From Chamaecyparis obtusa (taxonomy: Eukaryota; Streptophyta; Pinopsida; Cupressales; Cupressaceae), in the NCBI GenBank assembly GCA_027943335.1, contig BSBK01007845.1, positions 682,001 to 746,000 of the forward strand: DNA of 64,000 bases, read 5' to 3'. Position numbers and translations under genes: made by a program. This document shows positions 46,176 through 59,146 of the stretch, piece by piece; position 1 is the stretch's first letter, and every line of letters starts with the position of its first letter. The notes under the pieces are model-generated. The model was not told the DNA's origin. It worked only from the letters and a program-made list of their open reading frames with translations, and ran no database searches.

Positions 46176-47215
46176 ATGATGCCTCCAAAGAGCATGTCCC
46201 AAGATGCTATCAAGAAGTTGGTAGAAGAAATGTTAGAGGCAAAACTTGGAGAAATGCATAAAGATAGAGGGGAAGAAAAAGAGGTAGAAAATGATACTGA
46301 TGAAGAAGGAGAAGGGGAAGAAGAGACCCCTAAGCAGGTGGAATTGCCTGCGCATCAAAAGGCCTTTGTGGATGCACTAAAGTTAGTAAAAAAAGATTCT
46401 ATTAAAGGGTTTCTAGTGTTTAGGGGAAGTCTAGACTTTGAGGAGGTGACACATTGGGTTAAGTCTCTGACCAACTATTCTGAATATAAGGAGGTCCCAG
46501 ATTATAGAAGGGTTAAGTTGGCAAAGGCCAAGTTGAAAGGATTTTCCCTCTCTTGGTGGAATTTTGTTTTAGGGGAGAGGGTTAAGGAAGGAAAGAACAT
46601 GATAAATTAATGGGAGAGAATGAAAGCCTATGTTAAGAGTCAATTTTTACCCATTGATTATGAAGTTCAAATGTATAGAAGGCTACAAAATCTTAGGCAG
46701 AAAGACCTAGATGTGAGAAGTTACACAGAGGATTTCACAAGTTGAGTCTCAGATCAAAGAGACATGAAGATGAATCATAAAAGGTTGCAAGGTAATTGAA
46801 TGGATTGAGAATGAACATTCAAGATGAAGTTGCTATCTTGGCACCAGAGATAGTGAAAAAATGCTTCCAATTGGCCCTAAGGGTAGAGGAGAAGTTAAGA
46901 AGAAAGGCAGAGCAAGGCAGTAACATAGGTAAAGGAGGAAGAAGTTTAAGAGGTAGAGGTATTTTTAGAGGGAGAAGTCCTAAACAAATGTCTTATGGTG
47001 AGTCTAGATAAGGAGAGCATGTTGGGGACTCAAGTAGCAGAGGAGGCTATACAGGAAGAAGACCAAATGGAAGAGGAGGGACAAATGGACCAGGGAGAGG
47101 ATACAAGTTCTTTGATATGAGATGTTACAACTACAATCAAATAGGGTACTCGACCTATAGGTGTCCAGAGAAGGCCTCAACTTCTCAAGGTGGAAAAAAG
47201 AGACTCACCTTGACT
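46176..47215 (+). pseudogene. Element E gag
   Basis: An ATG at 46176 opens 144 codons: an acidic coiled-coil-like N-terminus (KKLVEEMLEAKLGE, DTDEEGEGEEE), then LDFEEVTHWVKSL and KAKLKGFSLSWWNF. A TAA follows at 46608-46610, and the same frame continues WERMKAYVKSQFLP. Frame 46796-47011 gives RMNIQDEVAIL, VEEKLRRKAEQG and an Arg/Gly-rich stretch. The knuckle at about 47123-47164 reads CYNYNQIGYSTYRC: the second Cys and the His are lost. This gag is of the same general type as those of A and B. Confidence 0.85.
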
Positions 47216-47329
47216 CAAGATGATGCAAGGAGTTTGACATCTCCTTAAGTGAATTTGGTATCAGAGATGGGGGAGAACCTAATGACTAGAAGGACCTTGC
47301 TCAAGGAGCCAGTGAAGAGTGAACCACCA

Positions 47330-47780
47330 CAAAGAATGGCTTTGTTCAGGATCAACTGCAAGATTCAAGGTAAGGTTTTTAAAGTTTTGATTTATTCTAG
47401 TTCTATTGACAACATTGTGTCTTTGGAAGAAATAAATAAGTTAAAGTTGGAAAATATATCCTATAGTTGTCCGTATAGAGTTAGTTGATTGAATAAGGGG
47501 AAAAACATACTCATAAATGAACAAGCATGGGTAAAGATCAATATATGGGGGTATACAGAAAGAATTTTGTGTGACATCTTGCCAATGGATTCTTGCCATC
47601 TCTTTCTTGGTAGACCCTAACAGTTTGATAGGAATGCTCATCATGGTGGGGAAAGGAATGCATATTATTTTAAAAAGGATGGCGTGACTTACAAAATACA
47701 GTCATTGATAGAAGAGGATCCTAAACAGATTGGATCTAGTGTGATGATGGTGGGGGACAAAGAATTATTGGATACACTTT
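47330..47780 (+). pseudogene. Element E protease, active site destroyed
   Basis: CKIQGKVFKVLIYSSSIDNI stands where relatives have LIDSGSxDNI. Both the catalytic Asp (to Tyr) and the Gly (to Ser) are replaced. The fold continues with RILCDILPMDSCHLFLGRP and SLIEEDPKQIG to about 47765. Recognisable coding then stops, with no RT. Either this is a gag-protease-only element like A, or the copy was truncated near 47780. Confidence 0.8.
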
Positions 47781-47888
47781 TTCAATTCACCTATCATCAT
47801 CTCTCTTTTTCATCTTTGTATTTCATCAATCTTTCCCTTTACTAGTAGAATGAGCTTGTCTCATACTCCTACTAAAGTGAGGGATAAA

Positions 47889-49430
47889 TGTACCATCCTA
47901 AAAAGTAAGAACTTAATTTGTGCTCATTTTGGGACCATTTTAAGCCTATTTTAGTGTGTTTCTTATGGTAGGACCTCATATTGCACTTAAATGCATACTT
48001 AATTCAAATATAGATCCTCCTCCTTCAAACTCAAGGTTGGATATAACTTCTATGCATGATTTCCTTTCCCATTTTTCAATCCATTGACATAATTCATTTT
48101 CCACCTAGGTCCTATGCATGCATTTTTAGATTTCATGCTTTTCCCTAAATTCTTGGTAGACTGAGGCTTTCAAAAACCCCTTTTGGCACACTCCCCTAAG
48201 TCCTAGGAAAAATTTCTTTCCTAGAAAAGGTCATCTAAGTTAGCCTTTTCCTAGAGCCTTGTGTTTTTCTTGACTCTAGGCCCGATGCAGGGGTTTTTCT
48301 CAAAGACCTTTTATTGAGGTCAGCCTATGAAATATGAGCCCTAAAATATTCATAAAAGGAGACCTCTTCCTCTCATTTTCGCATCCATGATTACATACAT
48401 AATTTAAACACACATGCATGTGAGATATCATTCATTTTGCATTCAATAGATCTAAATTCAAGCAAGCATCCATTATCAAGCATTCAATCCCATCAAGTAT
48501 TCAAGTTGAATGAAGCCATCAAGAGTCTTCAAGCATTTCAAGTATTCATTTCATCATTTCCGTCATGAAGTCAATGAATTTCATTCCATACATCTAGCTT
48601 ATTTCCCCTATTGGAGGCAAAGCAAAGGAGTTTGACATCAAGGAAGGATATCTACATTCATCTATCAAGTCTTCTTCTTCTCTTTCTTCCTCAATACAAC
48701 ATTTTGGAAAATTACAACATCTACTACATGAGGTTTTGTCTTGCATTGCTTCTTTTTGGTTTTTGTGTTGAGTCAAAGCTATTGCATCAACATTCTTGAT
48801 CACATGCTTAGATACAATTGCATCTACATGTATGATATACTCCATTGTTTAGATCTAATCTCTGCTACATGATAACATTCTTTCAATTATATTAATTTAA
48901 TTTCAAGGTTGATTCCTAAATAGGGTTTTTACTAGGGAAATCCATCTCCTCAACCTTCTTCCCCTTCTTTTTTGTGTGCAAGAGAAGGTTAAAGAGTTTT
49001 AGATATGGATTCAGGAGCTTTGGGTATAGTTATAGAGCCTTGGGAAGTGTCAACAGATTTGGAGTTAAAAGGACTAGGTTGAAATTTTATAACATCATCC
49101 TAGACTAGGTCATCCAAGTTGGTCTCATCCTTTTAAACTGATATTTTTATATAAATTAGTTATAGGCATTAGAAGCCTAGATCCAGAGTCTTACCTAATT
49201 CTAACATCTCTATGACAGTCAAAACCAGCTCTAAAGTCCAATTGCCTATTCTTTCTTTGAGGATAGTTCATTACTCCCATTTTCCTCTTACACATACTTT
49301 CATAAATCAGATCCAAATTGCTTTCATCATGTACATATCAATCATATCACATAATCACAATTTATTCAATAAGGAATACCACAAAATCCTCTTTTTACCT
49401 AGATCTTGCATTAGCACCCTTTCATCCTTA
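47889..49430 (+). repeat. LTR starting TGTACCATCCTAAAA, preceded by a purine tract
   Basis: TGTACCATCC begins after CTACTAAAGTGAGGGATAAA. A TATA-like TATTCATAAAAGGAG lies near 48347-48361, followed by a pyrimidine-rich leader, as in plant gypsy LTRs. The 3' end is not clear; I placed the limit where element F gag begins. It could be the 3' LTR of element E or of an unrelated element abutting it. Confidence 0.5.
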
Positions 49431-50548
49431 TTGGGTTGTGCTAATCACATTTGTTTAAGGGTGGATTCATATTCCTAATGTATTTTATGATTTGGTGAGT
49501 GATCTACATCCTAGCATTGTTCACCATTTTATATTGTACAATAACAATACCATTTCAAGGCCTTATCTCAAAAGGTTTTAATAAATAGCTTATCCATGAA
49601 CATATACCATGAGAAATGTCACTACACAATGTTTGAAAGGTCTTAACATGGGTCAAGGGATCACCTTTACCATTGTAAGTCTTTAAATGGGGTATGTCCA
49701 TGTATTGAGGGATACCAATACAAATAATGTCTAAGGACCATGGGATATCAATGTCACATGTAGGGATATTGAATTTGGATTGATTCTAGAGGATTTTTTT
49801 TTGCAAGGATGAAATGATTTGAGTAATACTATTGATAGTAGATTTAGTAGAGAGATTGATATGAGACATATGTGAAGTGTTTGGACCATTATTGGAAATG
49901 AAAGGAGCATTGGAATAGGAAAATGAAACATTATTATAGGTAGGCATGGATAAAGGTTGTGAAACACATGGAATACTTGAAGGAGAAGGAACAATAGGAT
50001 TAGGCATGCTTCCAAGACTAACATGAATAGTATTGATGTTTAAAATGAAGAGGTGGAACATAAGTAGAAACACTAGGTAAAGAGGTAGGAATAAGAATTG
50101 ATGTCTCAACACTAATATGCGATTAAGTCAAACCTAGATCTTGAGCATAATACTTAAGAGCTTTAAGATTGCAATCAACAATATGTGAAATAGTTCTTAA
50201 GAGGTTAATACCATGTTCATCATTATGAATCAACTTCCTTAAATATTTTACTAAGGAAATAGCTTCTATATTATAATTCTCTTGACATAACCATTATTCA
50301 AAATTCTCAAATTCATGGGAAATTTTTTTAACCTCGGTAGGAGGAACTCTTAAAGAATCATCTTGATCATAATAAGAGTGGGAAGAAGCATTCTCAATCA
50401 TATTAGGAATTTCATTAGCAGGCATGTGTGTCATGTTATGATTCTTAGGGAATAAAGAGGACTTGGGATTAAAGGAACCCATAAGTATACAACTTCTTCT
50501 ACTTGAAATTCTATTGGTAGGATTCAATGTTATAACACTCATGCACAA
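49430..50548 (-). pseudogene. Element F gag remnant (gypsy)
   Basis: Minus-strand frames begin MCMSVITLNPTNRISSRRSC at 50548. They pass a Ser/Asn/Pro-rich region (50112-49786), then the gag signature QYMDIPHLKTYNGKGDPLTH and VKTFQTLC at about 49640-49740. DKALKWYCY follows before the frame is lost. The last part is the start of the Retrotrans_gag fold. Coding then fades near 49430, so protease and pol are absent. Confidence 0.75.
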
Positions 50549-50737
50549 GGGAAGAAAGAAAATATAGATCTAGCAATTGAAAATATGAATTTTCAAAGAG
50601 ATATAAAAACATTCATTAAACTTAGGCAATAATAATTGAATTGCACATACTGAATAACATATCTAATTATGAAATAAAAAGTGAGGATCCAATGCATATA
50701 AATGGGATCTAAAACCAAAATCAGACTGGAAATGTTA

Positions 50738-50756
50738 TGCGCCTAGTTCACCAAAA
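50738..50756 (-). other. Primer binding site of element F
   Basis: The minus strand reads TTTTGGTGAACTAGGCGC directly after the LTR end ...TTGTACA. Its TTTTGGTG start resembles the element D site. Confidence 0.6.
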
Positions 50757-51677
50757 TGTACAATAAGAAAAGGGGGAGCATACCATAGAAGGGATTTGTC
50801 CACCTTTTCCTAACGCACAATCGGAAGCAAGATAACATAATAGGCTCAATTAGGAATTAAGCACTAAATGCAATGATCCTTTACTATTAATGATTAGGAT
50901 GAGAATAATTTATGAAAATGATCTATTGATGTAAGAAATATGGCTAAATAGGAAAAATTAAGCAATTTCAGGAAAATACAAGTTGTTAGAAATAGATAAA
51001 AAGTTGTAGTGACTTGAAATAGGATCCCGAAGGCTATACTAACATGTAAAATAAATCCAAATTATTTTGATCATGAATAAAATTCCCTGGGCATATTTTT
51101 TACTAGTAACAAGAAGTCAGAGGCATTCTATTTCTAAGAGTTCTACCCAAAATTTTGATAGTCAATCTCGCAGATCTTGATCTTTCTCAAAAAATTTTGA
51201 CAACTGCATTGTCTATACTTGCACACATAAAAATAGGGGAAAGTTTGTGGAAATAGGTTTTTTTCTGGTTAAACAAATGTATAGGAATCAATATTGAGAA
51301 TAAAATAAGATTGCATAAATAAAAGTAAATATAAGGTGAATATTATATCTACCTTACCAATACCTTCATGAACAGATATTGAGATTGCACATATTAGTAA
51401 AGATGCTTGATTGTTTCTTTGTTGACCTTGGAATGTAGAAAGGAAATCAAGTACATCTTCACAAATATATGGATCTATGAATGCCACTCCTAGATCTTAA
51501 ATGTTATTATTCTTGTTTGAACACTTTTTATGAATGAAGAATGCATAAGGATTTATTTCTTTCTTGAAAAATCCTCTACTTGGCCATCATGGGAGATAAT
51601 ATTGCCATAACAGAGAAGATTGCCTTCAAAAATATCTTGGATACTTAGAGAGATGCTAGATCTTGGATGCTTGTCTT
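50757..51677 (-). repeat. LTR of element F, primer-site-proximal part
   Basis: The plus strand starts TGTACAATAAGAAAAGG next to the primer site and is cut at 51677 by the 51678-59141 element. It resumes at 59147 and ends TTTTAGGATGGTACA at 59539, giving about 1.3 kb in total. Confidence 0.65.
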
Positions 51678-52737
51678 TGTTGGAAAGTTCTAGGTAGAGT
51701 ACTGAGAGGGGGGGGGGGGTGAATTAGTACCACATAGATTTCAATCTAATTCAACAATTTGAACATAAAGTGATAGCCAATAAATTACTTATACTGATAA
51801 CTATTTTTTCTTTTACTAATAGCTAATGTAATGTTTAACTGATAATTGATTACATGAAAATTAAACATACAACACATAAACATTCAAACACTTAACATCA
51901 TATTTTGGTATCATAGAAAACCCTTGATAAAAGGGAAAAAATGCAGTGGGGATGATACCCACAACTCATCACTACATTAATAAGGTGCCTGGTTAGGAGC
52001 TTACACAAGTGTCATCTTTTGAATGACTTCATCTTGTTAGGAGTGTCTAATACCCTATTAGGAGTATTGAAATTCTTATTAAAGAATAATTTGTTAAGAT
52101 ATTTTATCCCACTTATATAGTGTTCACCTTGTTAAAGGATTTACAATAAGTTCCTAAATAGAACTCCTAAGTCTGGTTAGAGAGACTAACCGATTAAGGG
52201 ATTTCACAATCTTCCTGCTAAATTGTTAGGAATACATCAACAAGAAATTTGAACTATAGATGCTTTCTCCTAAAGCTTGTCAGATCTCATTTCGCTCTTA
52301 TTCTTCTCTTATCTACTTTCTGATCTCTACCAATAACACAACTATTCACTTCTATATGCATCCTCTGATCTGTATCTTTGTATATCTATCTTCATTTGTA
52401 TATATTTCATTTTCCTTAGATCTCCTCTTATATTTTGTTTCCTTGATTAGGGTTTCTTGATCTTCCATAAACCATTTTTCTAATTTGATGTCATCCTCGT
52501 TTGTAACCTTTTATTTCTTTCACCAATAACACTTTATGATAACCTTTTCTTTATGTCGATAACACTTATTGTTTCGATAACACTTCCCATTTCTGATAAC
52601 ACTTCCTGATAGTGTCTATGTTGATGTCTTTCCTTTCTTTATCTCTATTCCTAATTTTATTTGCTAGCAATGACAATTTGATCAAAATCATCATTGATTT
52701 CCTGTTAATTATCTATAGAGGATTTTGTCAAGTAACA
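51678..52737 (-). repeat. 3' LTR of the 51678-59141 element
   Basis: On the plus strand TGTTGGAAAG...CAAGTAACA. It aligns with 58096-59141 along its length, including the runs of GATAACACTT. It contains a poly-G run at 51708-51719 that is mixed (GGGGAGGTGGGGG) in the other LTR. Confidence 0.92.
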
Positions 52738-52752
52738 ATCTCCCCCTTTGGC
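52738..52752 (-). other. Polypurine tract of the 51678-59141 element
   Basis: The minus strand reads GCCAAAGGGGGAGAT directly before the LTR start TGTTACTTGAC. This is the site where plus-strand DNA synthesis is primed in LTR retroelements. Confidence 0.85.
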
Positions 52753-52812
52753 ATTGATGGAAAAACCTTTCTTCTTTTTGTATCCTTCTATATCTCTCTT
52801 TATCTCAATCTC

Positions 52813-53372
<560 letters not shown>

Positions 53373-53944
53373 TCTTTTAGTACTTATATCCTTGCAATCC
53401 TTCTCCCCCTTACAGTACTTCTCCCCTTTTGACAATAATGCCAAAGGCAAAAAAAACTATGTCCTTTGGCTGTCAAATGGTTTCTGTTGCTGCTTGAGTA
53501 GTTCTCTGCTTGTTCTTGATATCCATCAACAATGTGTTCCATTGTTTCTTCATATTATCTATAGCATTAATATGTCCTTTGACTCTTATTAATTTATCAA
53601 AAGTATCTTCATTATCATTCACGTATGATGTACCTAGAAGATCAATTGTAGCTTGTATGTGTTTCTATATTAAGTTCATATTTATAGCTAGTAAACATGA
53701 TTCCTCAATTATTGTATTTCCTTTCTCAAATTGTTTCTTTGAATTTTTTTTTGCTTCAGTCAACAAATCCTTCATATTTTCAAGTTTCTCCAATAGTATC
53801 CCTATTATTTCTACTATCTTATCTTCTCTTTGGTTAGTCTATGAATTCCGTTGTATCTTTTCTTTTAGTCTTGCTTTCACTTTGTGATCAGTTTCTATTA
53901 TATCCACATATTCTTTCAATTGGTTCATACTTGATTCTGCTTCA

Positions 53945-56301
53945 TCCACCGTAACCTATGATAGTAAGCTTGAAAATGTTTGAACTATCTTCTTCATGAT
54001 CTTTTTCCTTTATTTTTTCTTCAGCTATCTTTGAGCTGTTGTTCTCTCTTTGAGTTTTTCTACATATAAAATTTGTTCCTCATAATGCATCTTTGTAGGA
54101 TCTCTCTTCAAAATTTCAAATTTAGATCTTTCATCAAGGTCTGCTTCTTCATTAGATTCTGAATCTCTTTTCTTCTTGTGTTGTGCTATTGTTATCATTG
54201 TCATATTTTGTAGTGTCTTTGCAACTTGTACTTCCTTGAATTATGCTTCTATTATCTCACCGATAGTAGGTGTCATATCTGTAGCATGTGTTACATGTTT
54301 TGTCCCAATGTCTGTAATTGCAACTTTTGGTGTGTGTTGTTCCTAAAACTGTTCATCTTCCTCATTATTCATGTCATCATCAGATTCATCTTGTATTTCT
54401 ATAGGTTGACTTTCTTTTCCTCCATCAAACCTTATCAGGTTGTCTTCACTTGTCAAGTCCATATCCTCTTCTTGTTCATACATTTTACCTATTTTTTATG
54501 CTTTCTCTTTTGGAATTTTTTCTTTAAAGATTATTGTCCACATTTTCAATCCTTCTTCTTTGACTTCTTCCTATAATCCTACCAGTATTCTTGTTTTTAT
54601 GTTCCTTTTAGATAATCTATTTTCATTTTTCTTCATCAATAGATCAATTTATTCAACATTTACTTCTAGCTTTGTAAATATTAGGGTTCTTTCTCTGCTT
54701 TGTCTCTCCTGTTTAGCAGTTTCATCCCATCTTGTTTTGATTTTTTCAAGTATTTCCTCAAGAATAATCCATCTTAAGTCACTCAGAAATCTTATGTACT
54801 TATAAAAGTGAGACACAATAGCATCTTCTATAATTTTATTATCTTCTTCTAACCATTTCCTATATTTGATTTCATGTATCTTTCTGATAGTTCCATAATT
54901 TCTTATTCTGTTTGCTATATCCATAACTATTATTGAAATTCTCACTCTTGATGATTTTGTCTCATTTTTTGGGTCATCATTCTTTCTTCTTATTCATGTT
55001 CTTCTCTCTTTGTCAGTGGCAGCTCTTCTTCAACTCCTTTGTCGGTAGCTTGTCTCTATTTGGATAACTTGTTTTTTATTTTGTCATATATTTCTAGTAT
55101 TGTGTTTGGTTTCTATCTTCTCATTGTACTTCTACTTTCTTCCTTTGATTTCTTCTCATCTGATGTTTTCCTTTTGTATACTTCTTCATAGGTTTTCAAA
55201 CCAATTAGCTTTCATGTCCTTAGGTTGACTCAATAGTTTCTCAATACTTGTTTTAAGTTCATTCTCTTTTTCTTCATATCCAAATGGTTGTAACCAAGAT
55301 ATTTGTGGATCCACTACTTTCATTATACACAAATGTGTACTAACTAGAAAACATATATATTTCTTGTATTTTTCAACAATATGAGGTTGTATCTGATATT
55401 TGTCATACAATTTTCCTTTAAATTATTTGAAATAACTCCACATTACTGTGTTGTAATTACTTTCTAATTGTTCAATATACTCATTAATCTGATGTATAAC
55501 TGGTTCACTTAATGTCCAATTTATTCTATCGATGCCTAGAAAATAGTTTTGTATATAGAAAAATATACATACTAGTAGTGCTCCAAACTTCGATCCTTGT
55601 TTCTTGATTTTCCTTAGATTTACCATTAGTTAATTCCACATAATTTCTACGAAGTCATATCGGTTACCTTCAGTAACAATCTCATATGCAACTTGTAGTG
55701 CTTCTCTTGATACATTGTCTAACTGATTTTCTTGATAGATCTTGTAGCCAATAATCATTGGTGCGAATTTCATTTCTTTATCCAAAATATTACTCACAAA
55801 AAATGTTTTTTGAATTTTCTTGTACCTTACGAAACCTTCAATTTTTGTTTTAGGATCTAACTCTTTTACACATTTTCTCCCATTAGCTGATAATCCTGTG
55901 ACTATATTGATGATTTCCTTTGTGATTTTGATTTTTCTATCTCCTTCCATCCATATGTAGTCTCCATGTATTCGACTCAATACACACTTGATCCACTCAA
56001 CTTCAATTTTTTTTGGCGTGTGCACGATATGTGTCAGTATTTTTGTTTCTAGATGCTCATACTCTTCATTCAACATTCATTTCTCTCTGTATAATTCCTG
56101 GTAGGCTATCCTTATATCTTCATCACCAATTTCAATTTGTTTGTACTGAATAAATGATCTTACATATTCTGTCAACATAACTCTACATGGTATTCAGGAA
56201 AATGATCCATCTCTACTCGCATCTATGATTTTTAGAGTACTTAACTGATAATTTGATTCATCCTCTTCTGATCTGTTAACAAGTATCATTCTCTCTGTCA
56301 T
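53945..56301 (-). pseudogene. ORF2 of the 51678-59141 element: long unknown protein in the pol position
   Basis: From an ATG at 56301 one minus-strand frame can be followed for about 750 codons. It is interrupted only by isolated stops (for example at 55630-55632, 55423-55425, 55186-55188 and 54649-54651), with a frameshift near 54030. The separate open blocks 56076-55630, 55626-55423, 55410-55186 and 54945-54649 all lie in the same frame, so they are one decayed gene. The N-terminal third looks globular: VEWIKCVLSRIHGDYIWMEG, KEIINIVTGLSANGRKCV, FAPMIIGYKIY. The middle is mixed. The C-terminal third is charged and acidic (IQDESDDDMNNEEDEQ, KKKRDSESNEEADLDERS). There is no protease, RT or integrase motif. 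A distant relation to plant mobile-domain or transposon-associated helical proteins is possible, but I cannot support it. Confidence 0.7.
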
Positions 56302-56709
56302 TAATGTTCCTTCGCTTATCCAAGATTTTGAGTGTCTAGGGTTTGTATTTTAATCAATCTGTATGAATCTATAGAATGAATCAGCACAATATACAACAAT
56401 ATTTCCTTAAGCTTTGATCTACGCAATGACTTTTATAATATGACTATTTCATGATAAGTTTCATTATATATATGATGACAAGGTATCCAATGGATATTGT
56501 ACTAAAAAATTTATTGTAGGCCAATGATAACTTGTATAATGATAGTGATCTTAGTTCACCAATAATAATCTCATACTTAATACTTTTCATCAACTTTTCT
56601 ATCATTGCTTTTATTCTATACTCATGAATATTTCAGGTCAATATTTGATTGTAGGGACTTCTCAGATGTTTCAATAAGATTCTATGTCTCTAAGCATTTA
56701 CTTACTTTC

Positions 56710-58080
56710 TTAGTTGGTAGATGAATTCCCTATGTCATCTGACATAGGGTCTTCCATTGATGTTGCATCATCTTCCTTCTTTCTCCATTTCTTCTTCATT
56801 TCCTCTCTGACTTGTTCTTTATTTATAGTCCTTTCTCCTTTGGTGTCATTAGTGGTAGTGTACCGATATCTGTAATAGTAGGAAGCATCACAAAACTTTT
56901 AGAAAATGTAACATGGTCGTGCAAATGGTTTCCATGGTTTAGTTCTTGCTTCATCACTTTATTTTCCGCATTTTGATGCTAGATGTCCAGATTTTCCACA
57001 ATTAAAACATGTAGCAGAATTGTTTGTTTCTCTTATTCGATAATAAACTAGATTCCTTGTTGTCGGTACCTTGGTTCTGCATTCTTCATCTTTGTGTCCA
57101 TAATGATTACATTGGTAGAAATATCCATGGAAGTTTTTCTCATATATTCTATTGATAGTTTTAGATCTACACTCAATAGCTTTATGACCAAACTTGTTGC
57201 AATTATAGCAGTAGCCATTAAAGAATGTGCTTTTAGGAATGTTCACTTCTTTTCTTCTACACATATTTTCAGTATGGCCATATTTTTCACAATTGTATTA
57301 GGTGGGCTTGTAGGATTTCTTACCTTGTGTATCATGGTTCCTTCAGAAGTTCACTATCCATATTTTGATGATTCTTCGATCTCCATTTTTTTTTGTTACT
57401 AATATACCCCAGTTTGGTAGTGTATCCTGGTTTTCTTTGATTTTTTAGTTGCTCATCATTTTCAGCATGTCTTGTTCGATCTTTGTGAATCTAACATTAT
57501 ATTCTTTTTCAACTTTCAAGTTGTTTTTAAGTTCTTCATTTTATTCCTTCAGCTTCTAATTTTTTGCTTGCATTTGTTGAATCCTGTCACTGATATCTCT
57601 TATGATGTCATTTCTTGCTCAGACTTCTTATGTTTGTACTTGCATGAGTAAATCTTTGTTTCTGATTGTTTCTTCAGCATTTCTCTTCTTGATTTCTAGA
57701 ATTTAATTGGCACTTTCAACCATCCTCATTCTTTCTAGTACTTTTGTCATTCTCAAGGCTTGACTTTCGTGTTCCTTTTTTATTTGATTGATTTTTTCAA
57801 GTAATTCATTGTTCTAAATTTTGATAGGTCTTATATAGTTGCATCAGCTTCCTCATAATTGATATTGTCTTTCGATAGTTTGTCGAGGTCATCAAGGGTC
57901 ATTTGTAGTCTTTCTTGTTAGTTCCTTTCTTTTTTAAAATGATGTTCTTAACTTATTCTTTAGATCATGGATCTGTTCATTAGCATCCTCAAGGGATTAT
58001 TCCATCCCTCTCTAATACCTCTAACTGCCCATCATTCCAGATCTACTCTTAAGTTGTTAAACTTCTCTCTAGAGAACCAA
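56710..58080 (-). pseudogene. ORF1 of the 51678-59141 element: coiled coil plus zinc knuckles (gag-like)
   Basis: Beginning just after the primer site, the minus strand encodes a long heptad-rich stretch (NELLEKINQIKKEHESQALR, DIIRDISDRIQQMQ, EELKNNLKVEKEYN), with several stops. An array of CCHC knuckles follows at 57300-56959: a damaged YNCEKYGHTENMC, then CYNCNKFGHKAIEC, YQCNHYGHKDEEC (first Cys changed to Tyr) and CFNCGKSGHLASKC. After a stop at 56959-56961 the same frame goes on through a Lys-rich, then acidic tail (EEMKKKWRKKEDD, MEDPMSDDIGNS) to a TAA at 56710-56712. Coiled coil plus several nucleic-acid-binding knuckles suits a particle protein. A typical copia gag has one knuckle, so four is unusual. 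Confidence 0.75.
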
Positions 58081-58081
58081 T

Positions 58082-58093
58082 GCTCTGATACCA
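58082..58093 (-). other. Primer binding site of the 51678-59141 element
   Basis: A perfect TGGTATCAGAGC on the minus strand, 2 nt from the LTR end. The initiator Met-tRNA type is usual for copia and many gypsy elements. Confidence 0.92.
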
Positions 58094-58095
58094 AT

Positions 58096-59141
58096 CGTTG
58101 TAAAGTTATAGGTAGAGTACTTAGAGGGGAGGTGGGGGTTGAATCAGTACCACAAAGATTTCAAGCTAATTCAATAATTTGAACATAAATTGATAGCCAG
58201 TAAATTACTTATAACGATAACTATTTTGTCTTTTACCAATAGTTGTTGTAATGTTTAAACAATAACTGATTACATGCAAATTAAACATTAAACACATAAA
58301 CATTCAAACACTTAACACAATAGTTTGGTATCATAGAAAACCCTTGATCAGAGGGAAAAAATGTGGTGGGGATGATACCCACAACTCATCACTATAGTAA
58401 TAAGGTACCCAGTTAGGAGCTTACATAAGTGTCATCTTCTGAATGACTTCACCTTGTTAGGAGTATTGAAAGTCTTGTTAAAGACTACTCTATTAAGATA
58501 TTTTATCCCACTTACATATATAGTGTTCACCCTGTTAAAAGATTTAGAATAAGTTCCTAAATAGAACTCCTAAGTCCAGTTAGAGACTATAGAGTTAAGG
58601 GATTTCACAATCTTGTTGCTAAACTGTTAGGAATAAATCAACAAGAAATTTGACATGTAGATGCTTTCTCCTAAAGCTTTTCAAATTTCATTTCGCTCTT
58701 CTTCTACTCTTATCTACTTTCTGATCTTTGTCGATAACACATCTCTTCACTTCTATCTGCCTCCTCTGATCTGTATCTCTGTATATCTACTTGCTTTCGT
58801 ATATATTTCATTTTCCTTAGATCTCCTCTTATAGTTGCTTGCCTTGATTAAGGTTTTGCGATCTTCCATAAACTATTTTTCTAATTTGATGTCATCCTCA
58901 TTCATAACCTTTTATTTCTTTCATTGTTAAGACTTTTCGATAACCTTTTCTTTATGTCAATAACACTTCATGTTTTTGATAACACTTCCCATTTTTGATA
59001 ACACTTTCCGATGGAATCTATGTCGATATGTCTTTCCTTTCTTTATCTCTATTCCTAATGTTATTTTCCAACAATGACAATCTAATCAAAATCATCATTG
59101 ATTGCCTGTTAATTATCTATAGAGGATTTTATCAAGTAACA
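58096..59141 (-). repeat. 5' LTR of the 51678-59141 element
   Basis: The plus strand starts CGTTGTAAAG (a mutated TG; the partner starts TGTTGGAAAG) and ends AAGTAACA. It is 1046 bp. Confidence 0.9.
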
Positions 59142-59146
59142 ATCTT

